Positions 7,519 through 16,839 of a stretch of 64,000 nucleotides of DNA are shown in pieces. The notes beneath the pieces are model-generated. The model worked only from the letters and a program-made list of their open reading frames with translations, ran no database searches and was not told the origin of the DNA. The DNA comes from Rummeliibacillus sp963792445 (lineage in GTDB: Bacteria; Bacillota; Bacilli; Bacillales_A; Planococcaceae), in contig CAWBWO010000017.1 of the NCBI GenBank assembly GCA_963792445.1, forward strand, positions 1-64,000, in the 5' to 3' direction. A program made the position numbers and the translations under genes. Each line of letters starts with the position of its first letter. Position 1 is the stretch's first letter.

Positions 7519-8124
7519 ATGAATAATAAGGCTGAAAAACGGCGCGAGCAAATTTTAAGAGCTGCCTTTCAAGCTGTTTCGGATAAAGGCTTTCATAGTG
7601 TTACCCTTCAAGATATCGCAAATTATGCAGAAGTGAGCAAAGGGGTAACAAGCTATTACTTCCAAAACAAGGAGGATGTTTTCGGCCATCTGCTTATATG
7701 GGTAACTGAAAAAATTTATAAAAAAGAGAAAGAGGCAATTAGTCAGGAGAACAATGCAATTGATCAACTACGTGCTTATGTTCATGCCGCTTTTTCGAAT
7801 CCAAGTGAAAATCGTAAATTTTACCGAGTATATCTTGAATTTCTCGCTCAAGCGAACAACAATGAACAATTTCGTGAAACCAATATCCAATTTTACGAAA
7901 ATTGTTGGTCGATTGGAAGACAAATTATTAAGCAAGGTCAAGAAGAAGGTACATTTGCTGATATAGATCTAGACCAAGCCACACACGCAATTCGTGCTTT
8001 AATCGATGGCTCTCTAATTCAATGGCTGATGCGAAACGATGATCATCTTCATGCATATTATCGCGATAATTGTTTTGAGACCATTTATCGTTATTTAACA
8101 AATAAGGATTCTATTCAGCAATAG
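7519..8124 (+). CDS. TetR/AcrR-family transcriptional regulator
   Basis: A 201-residue repressor: N-terminal TetR helix-turn-helix (RREQILRAAFQAVSDKGFHSVTLQDIA with SKGVTSYYFQNKEDVF) and a C-terminal helical ligand domain containing several Tyr, Trp and Asn residues. A GGACGGTGA site precedes the ATG. It is divergently arranged with the YhdH/AcuI-type gene and three matching palindromes lie between, so it probably represses both genes until an acyl-CoA or similar inducer binds. The ligand is unknown. Confidence 0.9.
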   Translation: MNNKAEKRREQILRAAFQAVSDKGFHSVTLQDIANYAEVSKGVTSYYFQNKEDVFGHLLIWVTEKIYKKEKEAISQENNAIDQLRAYVHAAFSNPSENRKFYRVYLEFLAQANNNEQFRETNIQFYENCWSIGRQIIKQGQEEGTFADIDLDQATHAIRALIDGSLIQWLMRNDDHLHAYYRDNCFETIYRYLTNKDSIQQ

Positions 8125-8142
8125 TTTTTTTGAATAAGCAAA

Positions 8143-8172
8143 AAAGAGATTGGACATTTCCAATCTCTTTTC
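8143..8172. terminator. terminator between convergent genes
   Basis: AAAGAGATTGG / CCAATCTCTTT stem with a six-base loop, A-rich on the left and T-rich on the right, serving both the TetR and the patatin-like genes. Confidence 0.88.
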
Positions 8173-8185
8173 TCTTATCCAAATA

Positions 8186-9076
8186 TCAAGTGGTTGAAGC
8201 TGACCATTTTTTTAAAAATTGTGTTGTTCTACTCCTCCCAATATTCATTAAAGTCTCTTTCATTTCCTGATCTAATTCAAATTGAGTAGCATTGTAATTT
8301 TCAACAGGTATGAAAATAATGTGCTTTTCATGTTTTCTGGAAATGTATCGATCATCATGTGCATTTTTCATCGTGCTAAAAAGAGCTTCAAACAAATTGA
8401 ATCCATTTTCAATTTTGAACGGTTTCATCTCCTCTTGTGATTGACTAAGCTTTAATCCGATGACTGGACGTATTCTTTTACCGTATTCGTCATCATATAA
8501 CCAAATCGGAAAATTACTTAACACTCCCCCATCAACGACAATGGAATCACCTTTTGCTCTTAATCTTACCGGTTGAAAGAAAAACGGTACGCCACAACTC
8601 ATCCGCAATGCTTTTGAAACCAAAAATGATCCTGGGTCAATGCCATACTCATCTAAATCATCTGGTAACACCATCATCTTCCCATTCGTTAAATCAGAAG
8701 CAATCAGTTTTAGTGAACCTTCTTTTAAATCGTCAAATGTATAAATATCTTTATCAGAAAGTTTCTCATAAAACCAATTTTCTAATGCTCTTCCTTGATA
8801 AATGCCCATGCGGAAGTAAATATTAATCCATTTCATAAAGGGTAGTGAAAAAAACGTTTTTGGAGGATCCAGAAAAGTCGCAACATCTAGTTCATCTAAC
8901 AACTCCTCAATTTCATGCGCAGTATATCCAGCAGCGAGGAAACAAGCAAGGATTGCACCAGCGCTTGTGCCTGCAACGCGTTCAAAGTAAATATCATTTT
9001 CCTCTAACACTTGAAGTGCCCCCACTAAAGCAAATCCTTTGATTCCCCCACCAGAAAACACCCCATCAACAAGCAA
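8186..9076 (-). CDS. patatin-like phospholipase (YqhO-like)
   Basis: A 296-residue patatin-fold acyl hydrolase. It shows the oxyanion-hole motif GGGIKG (residues 9-14), nucleophile GTSAG (Ser38) and the catalytic DGG with Asp182 (VVDGGVLSNFPIWL). No signal peptide is seen, so it acts in the cytoplasm, probably on membrane phospholipids or acyl esters. Start is TTG with a strong AGGAGGGG site. B. subtilis YqhO is the nearest relative I can name. It stands alone between terminators. Confidence 0.88.
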   Translation of the reverse strand: MLVDGVFSGGGIKGFALVGALQVLEENDIYFERVAGTSAGAILACFLAAGYTAHEIEELLDELDVATFLDPPKTFFSLPFMKWINIYFRMGIYQGRALENWFYEKLSDKDIYTFDDLKEGSLKLIASDLTNGKMMVLPDDLDEYGIDPGSFLVSKALRMSCGVPFFFQPVRLRAKGDSIVVDGGVLSNFPIWLYDDEYGKRIRPVIGLKLSQSQEEMKPFKIENGFNLFEALFSTMKNAHDDRYISRKHEKHIIFIPVENYNATQFELDQEMKETLMNIGRSRTTQFLKKWSASTT

Positions 9077-9175
9077 CGAATCCCCTCCTAAATTAAAATA
9101 GCCCTTCTTACACTTTAAGAAATAAGAGGAAAAATTAGAACTTATGTCGAGAATTTTTTCATGAAAAGTAAAAAG

Positions 9176-9556
9176 CTATTTTACAAATAAAGAAATAAGC
9201 CAAATGATCAAACTAACCCAAAGTAAGATGATGATTGTTCCAGCAATCCAATTTTTTCTTTTTACATTTTGTGAATTGGATACGATTTCACGACATTCTT
9301 CAAGAATATCTTTTGGCATACATTTCATCACTAAAAGGATACCGAGTGGCACTAAGATTACATCGTCTAAATACCCTAAAACTGGGATAAAATCAGGGAT
9401 CAGATCAATTGGGCTAAATGCATAAGCTACTACCAGGATGGCTAACAATTTGATATAAAAAGGTGTTCGAGGGTGTTTATAAGCTTCTACCAAAACAAAA
9501 ATATCACGTTTAATATTTTTGGCTTTTGATTTAATATTTGCGATTGTCTTACTCAA
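9176..9556 (-). CDS. YkvA-like DUF1232 membrane protein
   Basis: A 126-residue protein with the DUF1232 hallmark YAFSPIDLIPDFIPVLGYLDDVILVPLG near residues 45-72, preceded by a basic amphipathic start and ended by a C-terminal transmembrane helix (WIAGTIIILLWVSLIIWLISLFV). Function of the family is unknown. Start is TTG with GGAGTTG upstream. The gene is monocistronic. Confidence 0.88.
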   Translation of the reverse strand: MSKTIANIKSKAKNIKRDIFVLVEAYKHPRTPFYIKLLAILVVAYAFSPIDLIPDFIPVLGYLDDVILVPLGILLVMKCMPKDILEECREIVSNSQNVKRKNWIAGTIIILLWVSLIIWLISLFVK

Positions 9557-9857
9557 AATTTACAACTCCATTCAGGAATTTTTCTTCTATTAAAATAGTA
9601 ACAATTTTAGTTAAGAGAATCCAACTGTTGTTTCGTGTTCAGAAAAAAGGGTATACTCGACAAATCATTGTCAGAGTATACCCTTTCTAATTCATGTTAA
9701 TTTAATGTAGTATGGCCAAATGGCACTCTGCGTGTTCAAGCTCAACCCTCGTTCTAAAACGAGGTTCTTGTAGAGGCTTAATCAGCTTGTTTTTCTCTTA
9801 GCTATAACTAGCTTATGCTCCTTTGAATTAGAAAATTAATTCATTAACTAATTCATC
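9557..9857. other. intergenic region with terminator and small hairpin
   Basis: A stem AAAGGGTATACTC (9646-9658) / GAGTATACCCTTT (9674-9686) forms a terminator-like hairpin. A second small hairpin, CCTCGTT / AACGAGG, is at 9748-9765. The stretch around 9700-9770 can be read on the minus strand as a short tail VELEHAECHLAILH, which may be a relic of a lost gene, but it has no start and I cannot assign it. Confidence 0.5.
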
Positions 9858-11360
9858 TCAATTAAATGCTTTACTATTTTTACTTCTTTCAGCTGCTTTT
9901 TTTCCAGCTGATTTTCCAAAGACTGCTCCTGACATTAGACCTGAGCCGCCAGGATAGTTTTCAAAGAAAATTCCTCCTACCATTTCTCCTGCTGCATATA
10001 ACCCTTCGATTGCAGTCCCATTTTCGTTTAATACTTCTCCCTCTTTGCTTACGTGGAGTCCACCGAAAGTAAAGGTGATGCCACATGTAACAGGGTATGC
10101 ATAAAAAGGTCCCTTTTCTATACGTAAAGCCCAGTTAGTTTTTGGCGGTGTGATACCAATTGTCCCTTTGTTATCTTTGATTGTTGGATCATATTCGCCT
10201 TCTTGAACTGCTACATTGTATTCTTTAATCGTTTGTAAAAACTGCGTTTTATCCACTGGTAGTAATTCTGCTAATTCTTCAAGTGTATCAGCTTGAATCA
10301 CGGTTGCTTCTTCTAATGTATATTCTTTTCGGAGCAATGGCTTCACTTGTTCATCGAACACTTGAAATGCCATATTATCTCGTTGTTTTAATACTTGTCT
10401 GCCGTATTTCGCATATGTGTAGTTTCTGAAATCCGCTCCTTCGTCTACAAAACGATTTCCATCTTTATTTAAGATTAATCCAAGTGGAAAGGATGATTTT
10501 TTGAAGATATCACCAGGTTTATTGAAATCTCCGACTCTAGGAGCATTGTAATCGGTTCCAATAGAATGGCAGCCTGACCATTCCCCATATTTCTGAGCTC
10601 CTACTGCTAATGCCATTGAAAGTCCATCCCCCGTATTAAACTCCGTTCCTCGTACAAGTGCCGCATTCCATTCTTTTCCTAAATGCTTGGCACGCATCTC
10701 TTTATTTGCTTCGAACCCTCCACAGGCAAGAATCACGCTTTCAGATTGTACCGTAATATTTTTCCCTTCTTTGTTTACTTCAACACCCGTAATCCGTTTG
10801 TTATCAGTGAGAAGCTCGATTGCTTGAGATTCATACCAAATATCGATTGCCAATTCTTCTGCTCGTTGATTTAATAACTTGATAAGTCCAACTCCCTTAT
10901 CACGTGTTTTAATCGGTAATCCTCCCCAGAAATTGAGGATTCCATTTTTTTCGAATGATTGATTTTCATTTAACTCGAACTCAATCCCTTGGCTATGTAA
11001 CCATGTGATGGTTTCATACGATTTTGATACTAATTGCTTTGCAAGTGTTGGATCACTTTTACCTTCAGTGACTCTCATTAGATCTTCATAGAAATTATTT
11101 TCTTTATAAGCAGGAATATTTAGTTTTTTAGCTTCTTCATCCGAAATACTTGGAATAATTTTGCGGATTGCTTCTAAACCGTCAAAGGAAAATCGAATGG
11201 CACCATCTGTGAAAAAGGAATTTCCGCCTCTTTTTTTCTTAGGGGCTTTTTCTAAAATTAATACGTTTGCTCCATTTTCTTTCGCAGAAATTGCTGCACA
11301 AATCGCAGCATTCCCCGCGCCAACAACTACAACATCGTAATTTACAACTATGTTTCCCAT
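9858..11360 (-). CDS. tcuA: FAD-dependent tricarballylate dehydrogenase-like flavoprotein (TcuA)
   Basis: A 500-residue soluble flavoprotein of the fumarate-reductase/FAD_binding_2 family. The FAD fold GAGNAAICAA starts at residue 14; the TcuA-like RGGNSFFTDGAIR segment follows, and the C-terminal CGITFTFGGLHVS / GLYAAGEMVGG region completes the FAD domain. TcuA oxidises tricarballylate to cis-aconitate. No TcuB-type membrane re-oxidation partner is in the window. It is divergent from a LysR regulator and clustered with a TRAP transporter and a PrpF-family isomerase, which supports tricarboxylate use. Related flavoproteins act on fumarate or steroids, so the substrate is not certain. Confidence 0.8.
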   Translation of the reverse strand: MGNIVVNYDVVVVGAGNAAICAAISAKENGANVLILEKAPKKKRGGNSFFTDGAIRFSFDGLEAIRKIIPSISDEEAKKLNIPAYKENNFYEDLMRVTEGKSDPTLAKQLVSKSYETITWLHSQGIEFELNENQSFEKNGILNFWGGLPIKTRDKGVGLIKLLNQRAEELAIDIWYESQAIELLTDNKRITGVEVNKEGKNITVQSESVILACGGFEANKEMRAKHLGKEWNAALVRGTEFNTGDGLSMALAVGAQKYGEWSGCHSIGTDYNAPRVGDFNKPGDIFKKSSFPLGLILNKDGNRFVDEGADFRNYTYAKYGRQVLKQRDNMAFQVFDEQVKPLLRKEYTLEEATVIQADTLEELAELLPVDKTQFLQTIKEYNVAVQEGEYDPTIKDNKGTIGITPPKTNWALRIEKGPFYAYPVTCGITFTFGGLHVSKEGEVLNENGTAIEGLYAAGEMVGGIFFENYPGGSGLMSGAVFGKSAGKKAAERSKNSKAFN

Positions 11361-11465
11361 TTAAATTCCTCCTCATTTATTCAATAATTATTTCCTTGAC
11401 CCAATTGTAATGTGAATCTATCTATAAATAAAATATTGAAATTCTATAATTGTACATAAAAAAAA

Positions 11466-11476
11466 TTTATCGATAA
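11466..11476. promoter_or_regulatory. TTTATCGATAA palindrome, candidate LysR-regulator site
   Basis: TTTATCGATAA in the 186-base gap between tcuA and the divergent LysR gene. The 12-base version TTTATCGATAAA occurs in the control region between dctP and prpF (15455-15466). Sharing between the two divergent promoters of one cluster suggests a common regulator. Confidence 0.55.
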
Positions 11477-11546
11477 CTTATTCATTCTCCTGTTATATAA
11501 TTAAATAGATTGAAGAGTTTGAATATTTTAAAAGAGGTGTATTGTA

Positions 11547-12428
11547 ATGGATGAAAAAGACTGGATAATATTAGATACCATTTACAAAGAACGCAATATT
11601 ACGAAAGCATCAGAAAAATTATACATATCACAGCCTGCATTAACTTATCGTATTAAACAATTAGAAGATGATTTTAATATTAATATTCTAATCAGAGGCA
11701 AAAAAGGTGTTGAATTTACTTCTGAAGGTGAGTATCTTGTTCAATATGCGAATCAGATGATATCTGATTTAAGAAAAGTAAAAGAGCATCTCCAAAATAT
11801 TGATGATCAATTAAAAGGAACGTTACGATTAGGGATTTCTAGTATTTTTGCGAGATATGAATTACCCATTATATTAAGACGCTTTTTGAAATTATATCCA
11901 GATATCGAAGTATCCCTTAAAACAGGATGGAGCTACGATATTATTCATATGATGCAAAAAGAGGAAGCACACGCAGGAATCGTACGTGGTAACTACAACT
12001 GGCCAGGAATGAAGATATTGCTCAATACCGAGAAAATTTATGTTGTCTCAAGCCATGAAATCGATTTAAAAGAATTACCATCACTACCCCGAATCAACTA
12101 TGAAACAGATCATACACTCAAAACAATCATTGATAACTGGTGGCAGGAAACGTACGATATACCCCCAAATTATACAATGGAAGTAGACCGTATCGACACA
12201 TGTAGAGAAATGGTGAAGAACGGACTTGGATACGCGATTTTACCCGATATATGTATTAAAGAAACTGGCGAATTATTTAAAGTTGAAATCTCTTCCCCTG
12301 AAAATCAAGAAAAATATTCACGTCAAACCTGGTTAATTTTCAGAGAAAGCGCCTTAGAATTATCAATTGTTAACGCATTTGTTGAATATATGAAAACGAT
12401 AAAAAAATCAAGTGTCTCTGTTAAGTAG
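11547..12428 (+). CDS. LysR-family transcriptional regulator of the tricarboxylate cluster
   Basis: A 293-residue LysR protein: N-terminal winged helix (NITKASEKLYISQPALTYRIKQLE) and a C-terminal periplasmic-binding-like effector domain starting near LKGTLRLGISSIFARYELP. It is divergent from tcuA and separated by a terminator from the TRAP genes that converge on it. By position it is the counterpart of TcuR, which activates tricarballylate genes in Salmonella. The probable inducer is the imported tricarboxylate. Confidence 0.9.
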   Translation: MDEKDWIILDTIYKERNITKASEKLYISQPALTYRIKQLEDDFNINILIRGKKGVEFTSEGEYLVQYANQMISDLRKVKEHLQNIDDQLKGTLRLGISSIFARYELPIILRRFLKLYPDIEVSLKTGWSYDIIHMMQKEEAHAGIVRGNYNWPGMKILLNTEKIYVVSSHEIDLKELPSLPRINYETDHTLKTIIDNWWQETYDIPPNYTMEVDRIDTCREMVKNGLGYAILPDICIKETGELFKVEISSPENQEKYSRQTWLIFRESALELSIVNAFVEYMKTIKKSSVSVK

Positions 12429-12449
12429 TAACAGATCACACTTGATTTG
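12404..12449. terminator. bidirectional terminator
   Basis: AAATCAAGTGT / CACACTTGATTT stem with an internal CTGTTA / TAACAG pairing, overlapping the end of the LysR gene and facing the converging TRAP permease gene. Confidence 0.75.
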
Positions 12450-12461
12450 TTCAATTCCATT

Positions 12462-13745
12462 CTAAAACGACATCTTGCTCGGCAGCCACAAGGAAATACT
12501 CGGAAACAGTATAATGATAATTAAAGCTACTACCATTAATAATATAAATGAAGCACTTCCTTTAAATACCTCAGAGAGACTTTCCTTCGCTATACCGCTT
12601 ATGACAAACAAGTTTAATCCAACCGGCGGTGTAATTTGTGCAATTTCCATATTAATAATCATAGCGATTGCAAAATGGAATGGGTCAATACCAACAGAAA
12701 GCATGATTGGTAATAATAATGGTAGTGTAATTAACATGATAGAAGAAGATTCTAAAAACATACCAAGAATTAAGAATAATATAGCTGTTGCGATGAAAAA
12801 TGTAGCTTTTCCTAATAATTCATTTGATAACAATGCGTCAGCAAGAATTTGAGGAATTTGCTCTTGGGTCATATATAACGAGAATACTGATGCTGCTGCA
12901 ATAATAAGCATAATCATTGCACTTACACCAATAGTATCTTTTAATATAGAATGCCAACCTTTTAGATTGGTTTCTCTATACACGAATAATGAAACAAGAA
13001 GTGAATACGCACATGCAATAATTGCTGCTTCTGAAGGAGTTGTAGCACCACTATAAATACAACCAAGAATTAATATTGGTAAGAAAGCTCCCCAAGAAGC
13101 TTTAGCTAATGACGACCATCTTGTTTTCCAACTTTCTTTTTCAAGACGTCCATAGCCTTTTCTTTTTGCATAAATAATTGCATAAACAATTAACATTAGT
13201 GTTAAGAAAATACCTGGAACTACCCCTGCAATAAATAATTTACCAATCGATCGTTCAGTTACAACACCGTATACAATTAACGGTATACTTGGTGGAATAA
13301 GTATTCCTAGAGTACCAGACGCTGCTACTAGCCCCATCGCATAACGTTTATCATAACCTGCATTTACCATAGCAGGAATCATGATTGATCCAACAGCAGC
13401 AGCAGTAGCTGGACTTGAACCACTAATCGCTGCAAAAAAAGTACAAGCTAGAATTGTAACAACGGATAAACCACCTGATAAATGACCAACCCATGCTTTT
13501 AAGGCATCAATTAAATATTTTGAAATTCCGCCTTTTGCCATAATAGCACCTGCAAGTACGAAACCAGGTATGGCAATTAATGTAGTAGAGTTAAGAGCAG
13601 TAAACATTTTATGTGGAATTGTCCAAAGAGAAAATGTACCCGTCATCCAAAATAGCAAAACTGATGCAAGAACTAATGAAATGGCAATGGGAACTCGTAA
13701 AAGAACGAGTGCGGAAAAAGAACTAAAAAGCGTTGCTATATTCAT
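12462..13745 (-). CDS. dctM: TRAP transporter large permease (DctM)
   Basis: A 427-residue, very hydrophobic protein with about 12 membrane segments and DctM-family motifs (LKAWVGHLSGGLSVVTILACTFF split over helices, SGSSPATAAAVGSIMIPAM, ASGTLGILIPPSIPLIVYG). It is the sodium-coupled transport subunit of the TRAP complex. The ATG at 13745 has a GGAGGAG site inside the end of dctQ, giving a 23-base overlap and translational coupling; an upstream in-frame start at 13760 is less likely. It moves the substrate captured by DctP into the cell. Confidence 0.93.
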   Translation of the reverse strand: MNIATLFSSFSALVLLRVPIAISLVLASVLLFWMTGTFSLWTIPHKMFTALNSTTLIAIPGFVLAGAIMAKGGISKYLIDALKAWVGHLSGGLSVVTILACTFFAAISGSSPATAAAVGSIMIPAMVNAGYDKRYAMGLVAASGTLGILIPPSIPLIVYGVVTERSIGKLFIAGVVPGIFLTLMLIVYAIIYAKRKGYGRLEKESWKTRWSSLAKASWGAFLPILILGCIYSGATTPSEAAIIACAYSLLVSLFVYRETNLKGWHSILKDTIGVSAMIMLIIAAASVFSLYMTQEQIPQILADALLSNELLGKATFFIATAILFLILGMFLESSSIMLITLPLLLPIMLSVGIDPFHFAIAMIINMEIAQITPPVGLNLFVISGIAKESLSEVFKGSASFILLMVVALIIIILFPSISLWLPSKMSF

Positions 13746-14262
13746 TGGACTCCTCCTCATCTACATGAATTTTTTCTACAATTATGGATGATTTACTACT
13801 TTTCCAAACTACAATTACATTTTCGATGAATCGCACAACTAGTAAAATTCCAGAAATAGGGATAGCTAAATAGTATACCCAAAGAGCTATTCCTGTATCC
13901 ATTGATTTTTGTCCTGTTGCGATTGTATTTTGTACAAGTGTTATCCCGCCCCATGTAATGATCGTACAAAATACGATTCCAACCGCATTTGCAAAATAAT
14001 CGATTAGTCTTTGAAAAGCTTTAGGGAATAGAGTATACAATAAATCAACACAAATATGATGTTTGTCTCGTAGTGCTACAGTTAAACCAAACAAAATACC
14101 CCAAGTAACCATAACAGAAGAAATTTCTGCAATCCATGTTGTGGGTGAGTTAAACACATAACGCATAATTACTTCGTAAAAGATTAAAGCAAGACCAGAA
14201 ATTAAGAAAATACCTGAAAGGATATCTTCAAATAATGCGTATACTTTTACAAATTTCCTCAT
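13723..14262 (-). CDS. dctQ: TRAP transporter small permease (DctQ)
   Basis: A 179-residue membrane protein with four hydrophobic helices and the DctQ motif FYEVIMRYVFNSPTTWIAEISS. The last part (SSKSSIIVEKIHVDEEESNEYSN) is a long charged cytoplasmic tail overlapping the dctM start. DctQ pairs with DctM in the membrane. GGAGGTGA precedes the ATG, 19 bases after dctP. Confidence 0.92.
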   Translation of the reverse strand: MRKFVKVYALFEDILSGIFLISGLALIFYEVIMRYVFNSPTTWIAEISSVMVTWGILFGLTVALRDKHHICVDLLYTLFPKAFQRLIDYFANAVGIVFCTIITWGGITLVQNTIATGQKSMDTGIALWVYYLAIPISGILLVVRFIENVIVVWKSSKSSIIVEKIHVDEEESNEYSNAF

Positions 14263-14281
14263 TAAATCACCTCCATACTAA

Positions 14282-15322
14282 CTATTGATTCGCCTCTTTT
14301 GCTTTTTGTAGAATTTCTGAATCCATTTTATTTCCCCATTTATTATTCACAGTCGAAAGTGAGTTCACAAAAGCTTGACGTTCATCATCTGTTAACTCAT
14401 GAATTTTGACTCTTCCACTTTGTTTGATTTTATCCATTGCTTCCGTTTCATACTTTGCTTCTAATTCTCTACCTAATTTTGTTGATTCTCCAACTGCCTC
14501 TTCTATTAATCCTTTTGTTTTATCATTTAAAGAACTCCACCAATTTTTATTTGCTAAAAGGATATATTCTGAACGTGCATGTCCCGATAAAGTCAGGTAC
14601 TTTTGAACTTCAAAATACTTTTGTGATTCGAAGTTGATTAAACTATTTTCTTGTCCATCAACTGTACCCAATTGAAGTGCTTGATAAGTTTCGTTGAATG
14701 CTATTTTAGATGAACCTGCTCCTAGCTGATTATATACTTCATTGATAATCGTTCCGCCATGTGTTCTAATTTTCAATCCTTTTAAGTCTGTTGGTTTTGT
14801 GACTTCTTTTTTGTTGTTTGTCACATGTTTGAATCCGTTTGGCCAGAAATCCAAACCTACCATGCCTGCATTATCTAATTTACTTAATAGTTTCTTACCA
14901 CCCTCACCATCTTCAAACTTATAAAGAGCATTTGAGTCTTTAAACATAAATGGAAGATCGAAAATCTCATAGGATTCCTCAAAGCCACTTAGCTTTGCTG
15001 CAGATGGTGCGATCATTTGAACGTTATTTGCTTGCAATGCTTCAATTTCATCATTATCTCCATATAATTGACCATTCGGATAAATATCGACTTTCACTTC
15101 ACCGTTACTTTTTGATTCAACAATTTCTTTAAATTTAAGTGCAGATTGACCTTTAGGAGTATTTTCAGATGCAACATGCGATAATTTGATTTCTGTTTTT
15201 TGATAACCATTTGATGCAGTGCTTGCTGCTACTTCCTTCTTGCTTGAACATCCTGCTAGCGTAAGTGAAAGTGCAAGTGCAGTAGTTGCAGTAATACTTA
15301 AAAATGAAATCTTTTTCCCCAT
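14282..15322 (-). CDS. dctP: TRAP transporter substrate-binding lipoprotein (DctP)
   Basis: About 346 residues: lipoprotein signal with lipobox TLAGC (Cys25 from the ATG at 15322), then a DctP fold with KLSHVASENTPKGQSALKFKEIVE and the conserved carboxylate-binding region LKGLKIRTHGG. TRAP binding proteins capture carboxylate substrates through this Arg. It is the first gene of dctPQM. A catabolite-like or LysR-type operator region lies upstream, shared with the divergent prpF gene. The likely ligand is tricarballylate, aconitate or a related tricarboxylate, judged from the neighbours. Confidence 0.9.
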   Translation of the reverse strand: MGKKISFLSITATTALALSLTLAGCSSKKEVAASTASNGYQKTEIKLSHVASENTPKGQSALKFKEIVESKSNGEVKVDIYPNGQLYGDNDEIEALQANNVQMIAPSAAKLSGFEESYEIFDLPFMFKDSNALYKFEDGEGGKKLLSKLDNAGMVGLDFWPNGFKHVTNNKKEVTKPTDLKGLKIRTHGGTIINEVYNQLGAGSSKIAFNETYQALQLGTVDGQENSLINFESQKYFEVQKYLTLSGHARSEYILLANKNWWSSLNDKTKGLIEEAVGESTKLGRELEAKYETEAMDKIKQSGRVKIHELTDDERQAFVNSLSTVNNKWGNKMDSEILQKAKEANQ

Positions 15323-15454
15323 CACTATTCCTCCTTTGTGGCAGGTCCCTATATGAAAACGCTTACTAACATTTCAATAGTTTTCACTGTGCGGAACTTG
15401 ATAATGTTAATTATACAAATTTTCCGAAAATATTAGAAGTTTCATTTTTTTATC

Positions 15455-15522
15455 TTTATCGATAAAAAATTTCTATTGGACTGAAATATTCTCGCACTCA
15501 ATCGATAAAAAAAATTTATCAT
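15455..15522. promoter_or_regulatory. palindromic operator region between dctP and prpF
   Basis: A perfect palindrome TTTATCGATAAA (15455-15466) and, 35 bases on, ATCGATAAA with AATTTATCAT (15501-15522) that form an A/T-rich dyad. The first element is the same as in the tcuA/LysR gap. These are candidate sites for the cluster's LysR regulator. Confidence 0.55.
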
Positions 15523-15603
15523 GCCAAATAAAATTTATGTATTTTTTTTACTAAAGTAATATTATTACAATGGAATCACAATTTGAGAAAGAGGTGATCC
15601 TTT

Positions 15604-16818
15604 ATGAATAATTATTATAGAATCCCTACAGTAATTATGCGTGGTGGGACGAGTAAAGGGCTTATTTTACGTTCTGCAGATTTACCAGAAGATCCAGAAT
15701 TGAGAGATCAAATTATTTTACGGATTTTTGGTAGCCCGGATGCTAGTCAGATTGATGGGCTAGGCGGAGGAACTTCTCTGACAAGTAAACTCATATTAAT
15801 ACATTCTTCAGCACATTCAGACGCTGATATTAGTTATACATTTGGTCAAGTAAGTCTAGATCAAAAGGTGATTGATTATCAAGCAACATGTGGCAATATG
15901 ACAACGGCAGTAGGACTATATGCAGCAGAAGAAGGCTTCGTAAATTTGACAGAACCAACTACTAAAGTACGATTATTTAATACAAATACCTCAAGAATCG
16001 TCATAGTAGAAATTCCTGTGGAAAATAATGAAATTCAATATGATGGAGAATTTAAAATAGACGGTGTTCCTGGTACTTCGCCGAAAATCATGCTAAATTT
16101 TCTTAATTCAGGTGGCCCTTTTACAGGAAAAACATTACCTACTTACAATCCAATTGATACAATCTTTTTGCCTGACGGACAAAAATTTACGATTTCAATC
16201 ATAGATTCTGTGAATCCCGTTGTCTTTATTAAGGCAGAAGAGGTTGGTGCAACTGGTTTAGAACTACCAGATGAAATCAATAACAATCACAAACTTTTAA
16301 ATATATTGGAACAGATTAGAGTAGAAGCTGGCGTTTTATCTGGAATTATCAAAGAAAGACAAAACATAACCTCATCTAGCCATGCACTCCCTAAAATTGC
16401 CATGGTTACATCTCCACAAGCCTATCAAAATACAAATAATGTACTTATCCAAAAAGAAAACATTGATATCATATCTCGGTATCTTTCAATGGGAAAATTG
16501 CACAGAGCCTATGCTGTAAGTGGAGCCCTTGCATTAGCAACGGCAGCAAAAATTCCTGGTACGATTCCGAATAAAATCGCAAGTTCTTCTAGCAAAGAAT
16601 TAAGAATTGGCCATCCATCCGGAATTATCTATGCGGAAGCAACTGTCAAGCATATACATGACAATTGGGATGTATCCAGAGCAGCAATTGGTAGAACTGC
16701 AAGGCGTATCATGGATGGCTTTGCGTATATACCCAAATCACCCTTTACCTCATTGATTGAAACGAAAAATACCAGTGAGTACAATCCGGATTATAAATTT
16801 AACACGTTAACCAATTAA
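15604..16818 (+). CDS. PrpF-family isomerase (aconitate/methylaconitate isomerase-like)
   Basis: A 404-residue PrpF protein with the typical start YRIPTVIMRGGTSKGL, GLGGGTSLTSK, the catalytic Cys loop DYQATCGNM (Cys96) and a C-terminal GHPSG segment. PrpF proteins are cofactor-free isomerases with a diaminopimelate-epimerase fold that shift C=C bonds in aconitate-like acids: trans/cis-2-methylaconitate in propionate use, cis/trans-aconitate in other members. No prpBCD genes are here, and the neighbours are TcuA and a TRAP transporter, so aconitate or tricarballylate metabolism is the better reading. It is transcribed divergently from dctPQM. Confidence 0.85.
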   Translation: MNNYYRIPTVIMRGGTSKGLILRSADLPEDPELRDQIILRIFGSPDASQIDGLGGGTSLTSKLILIHSSAHSDADISYTFGQVSLDQKVIDYQATCGNMTTAVGLYAAEEGFVNLTEPTTKVRLFNTNTSRIVIVEIPVENNEIQYDGEFKIDGVPGTSPKIMLNFLNSGGPFTGKTLPTYNPIDTIFLPDGQKFTISIIDSVNPVVFIKAEEVGATGLELPDEINNNHKLLNILEQIRVEAGVLSGIIKERQNITSSSHALPKIAMVTSPQAYQNTNNVLIQKENIDIISRYLSMGKLHRAYAVSGALALATAAKIPGTIPNKIASSSSKELRIGHPSGIIYAEATVKHIHDNWDVSRAAIGRTARRIMDGFAYIPKSPFTSLIETKNTSEYNPDYKFNTLTN

Positions 16819-16839
16819 CCCCTTTTTATTCAGAATTAA

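Noticed and set aside
9700..9770. Transposase C-terminus remnant
   Set aside because: A short minus-strand tail can be read but it is too short and lacks motif support to name a family.
12475..12852. 125-residue plus-strand frame inside dctM
   Set aside because: Lies wholly antisense to a clear TRAP permease and has no ribosome site.
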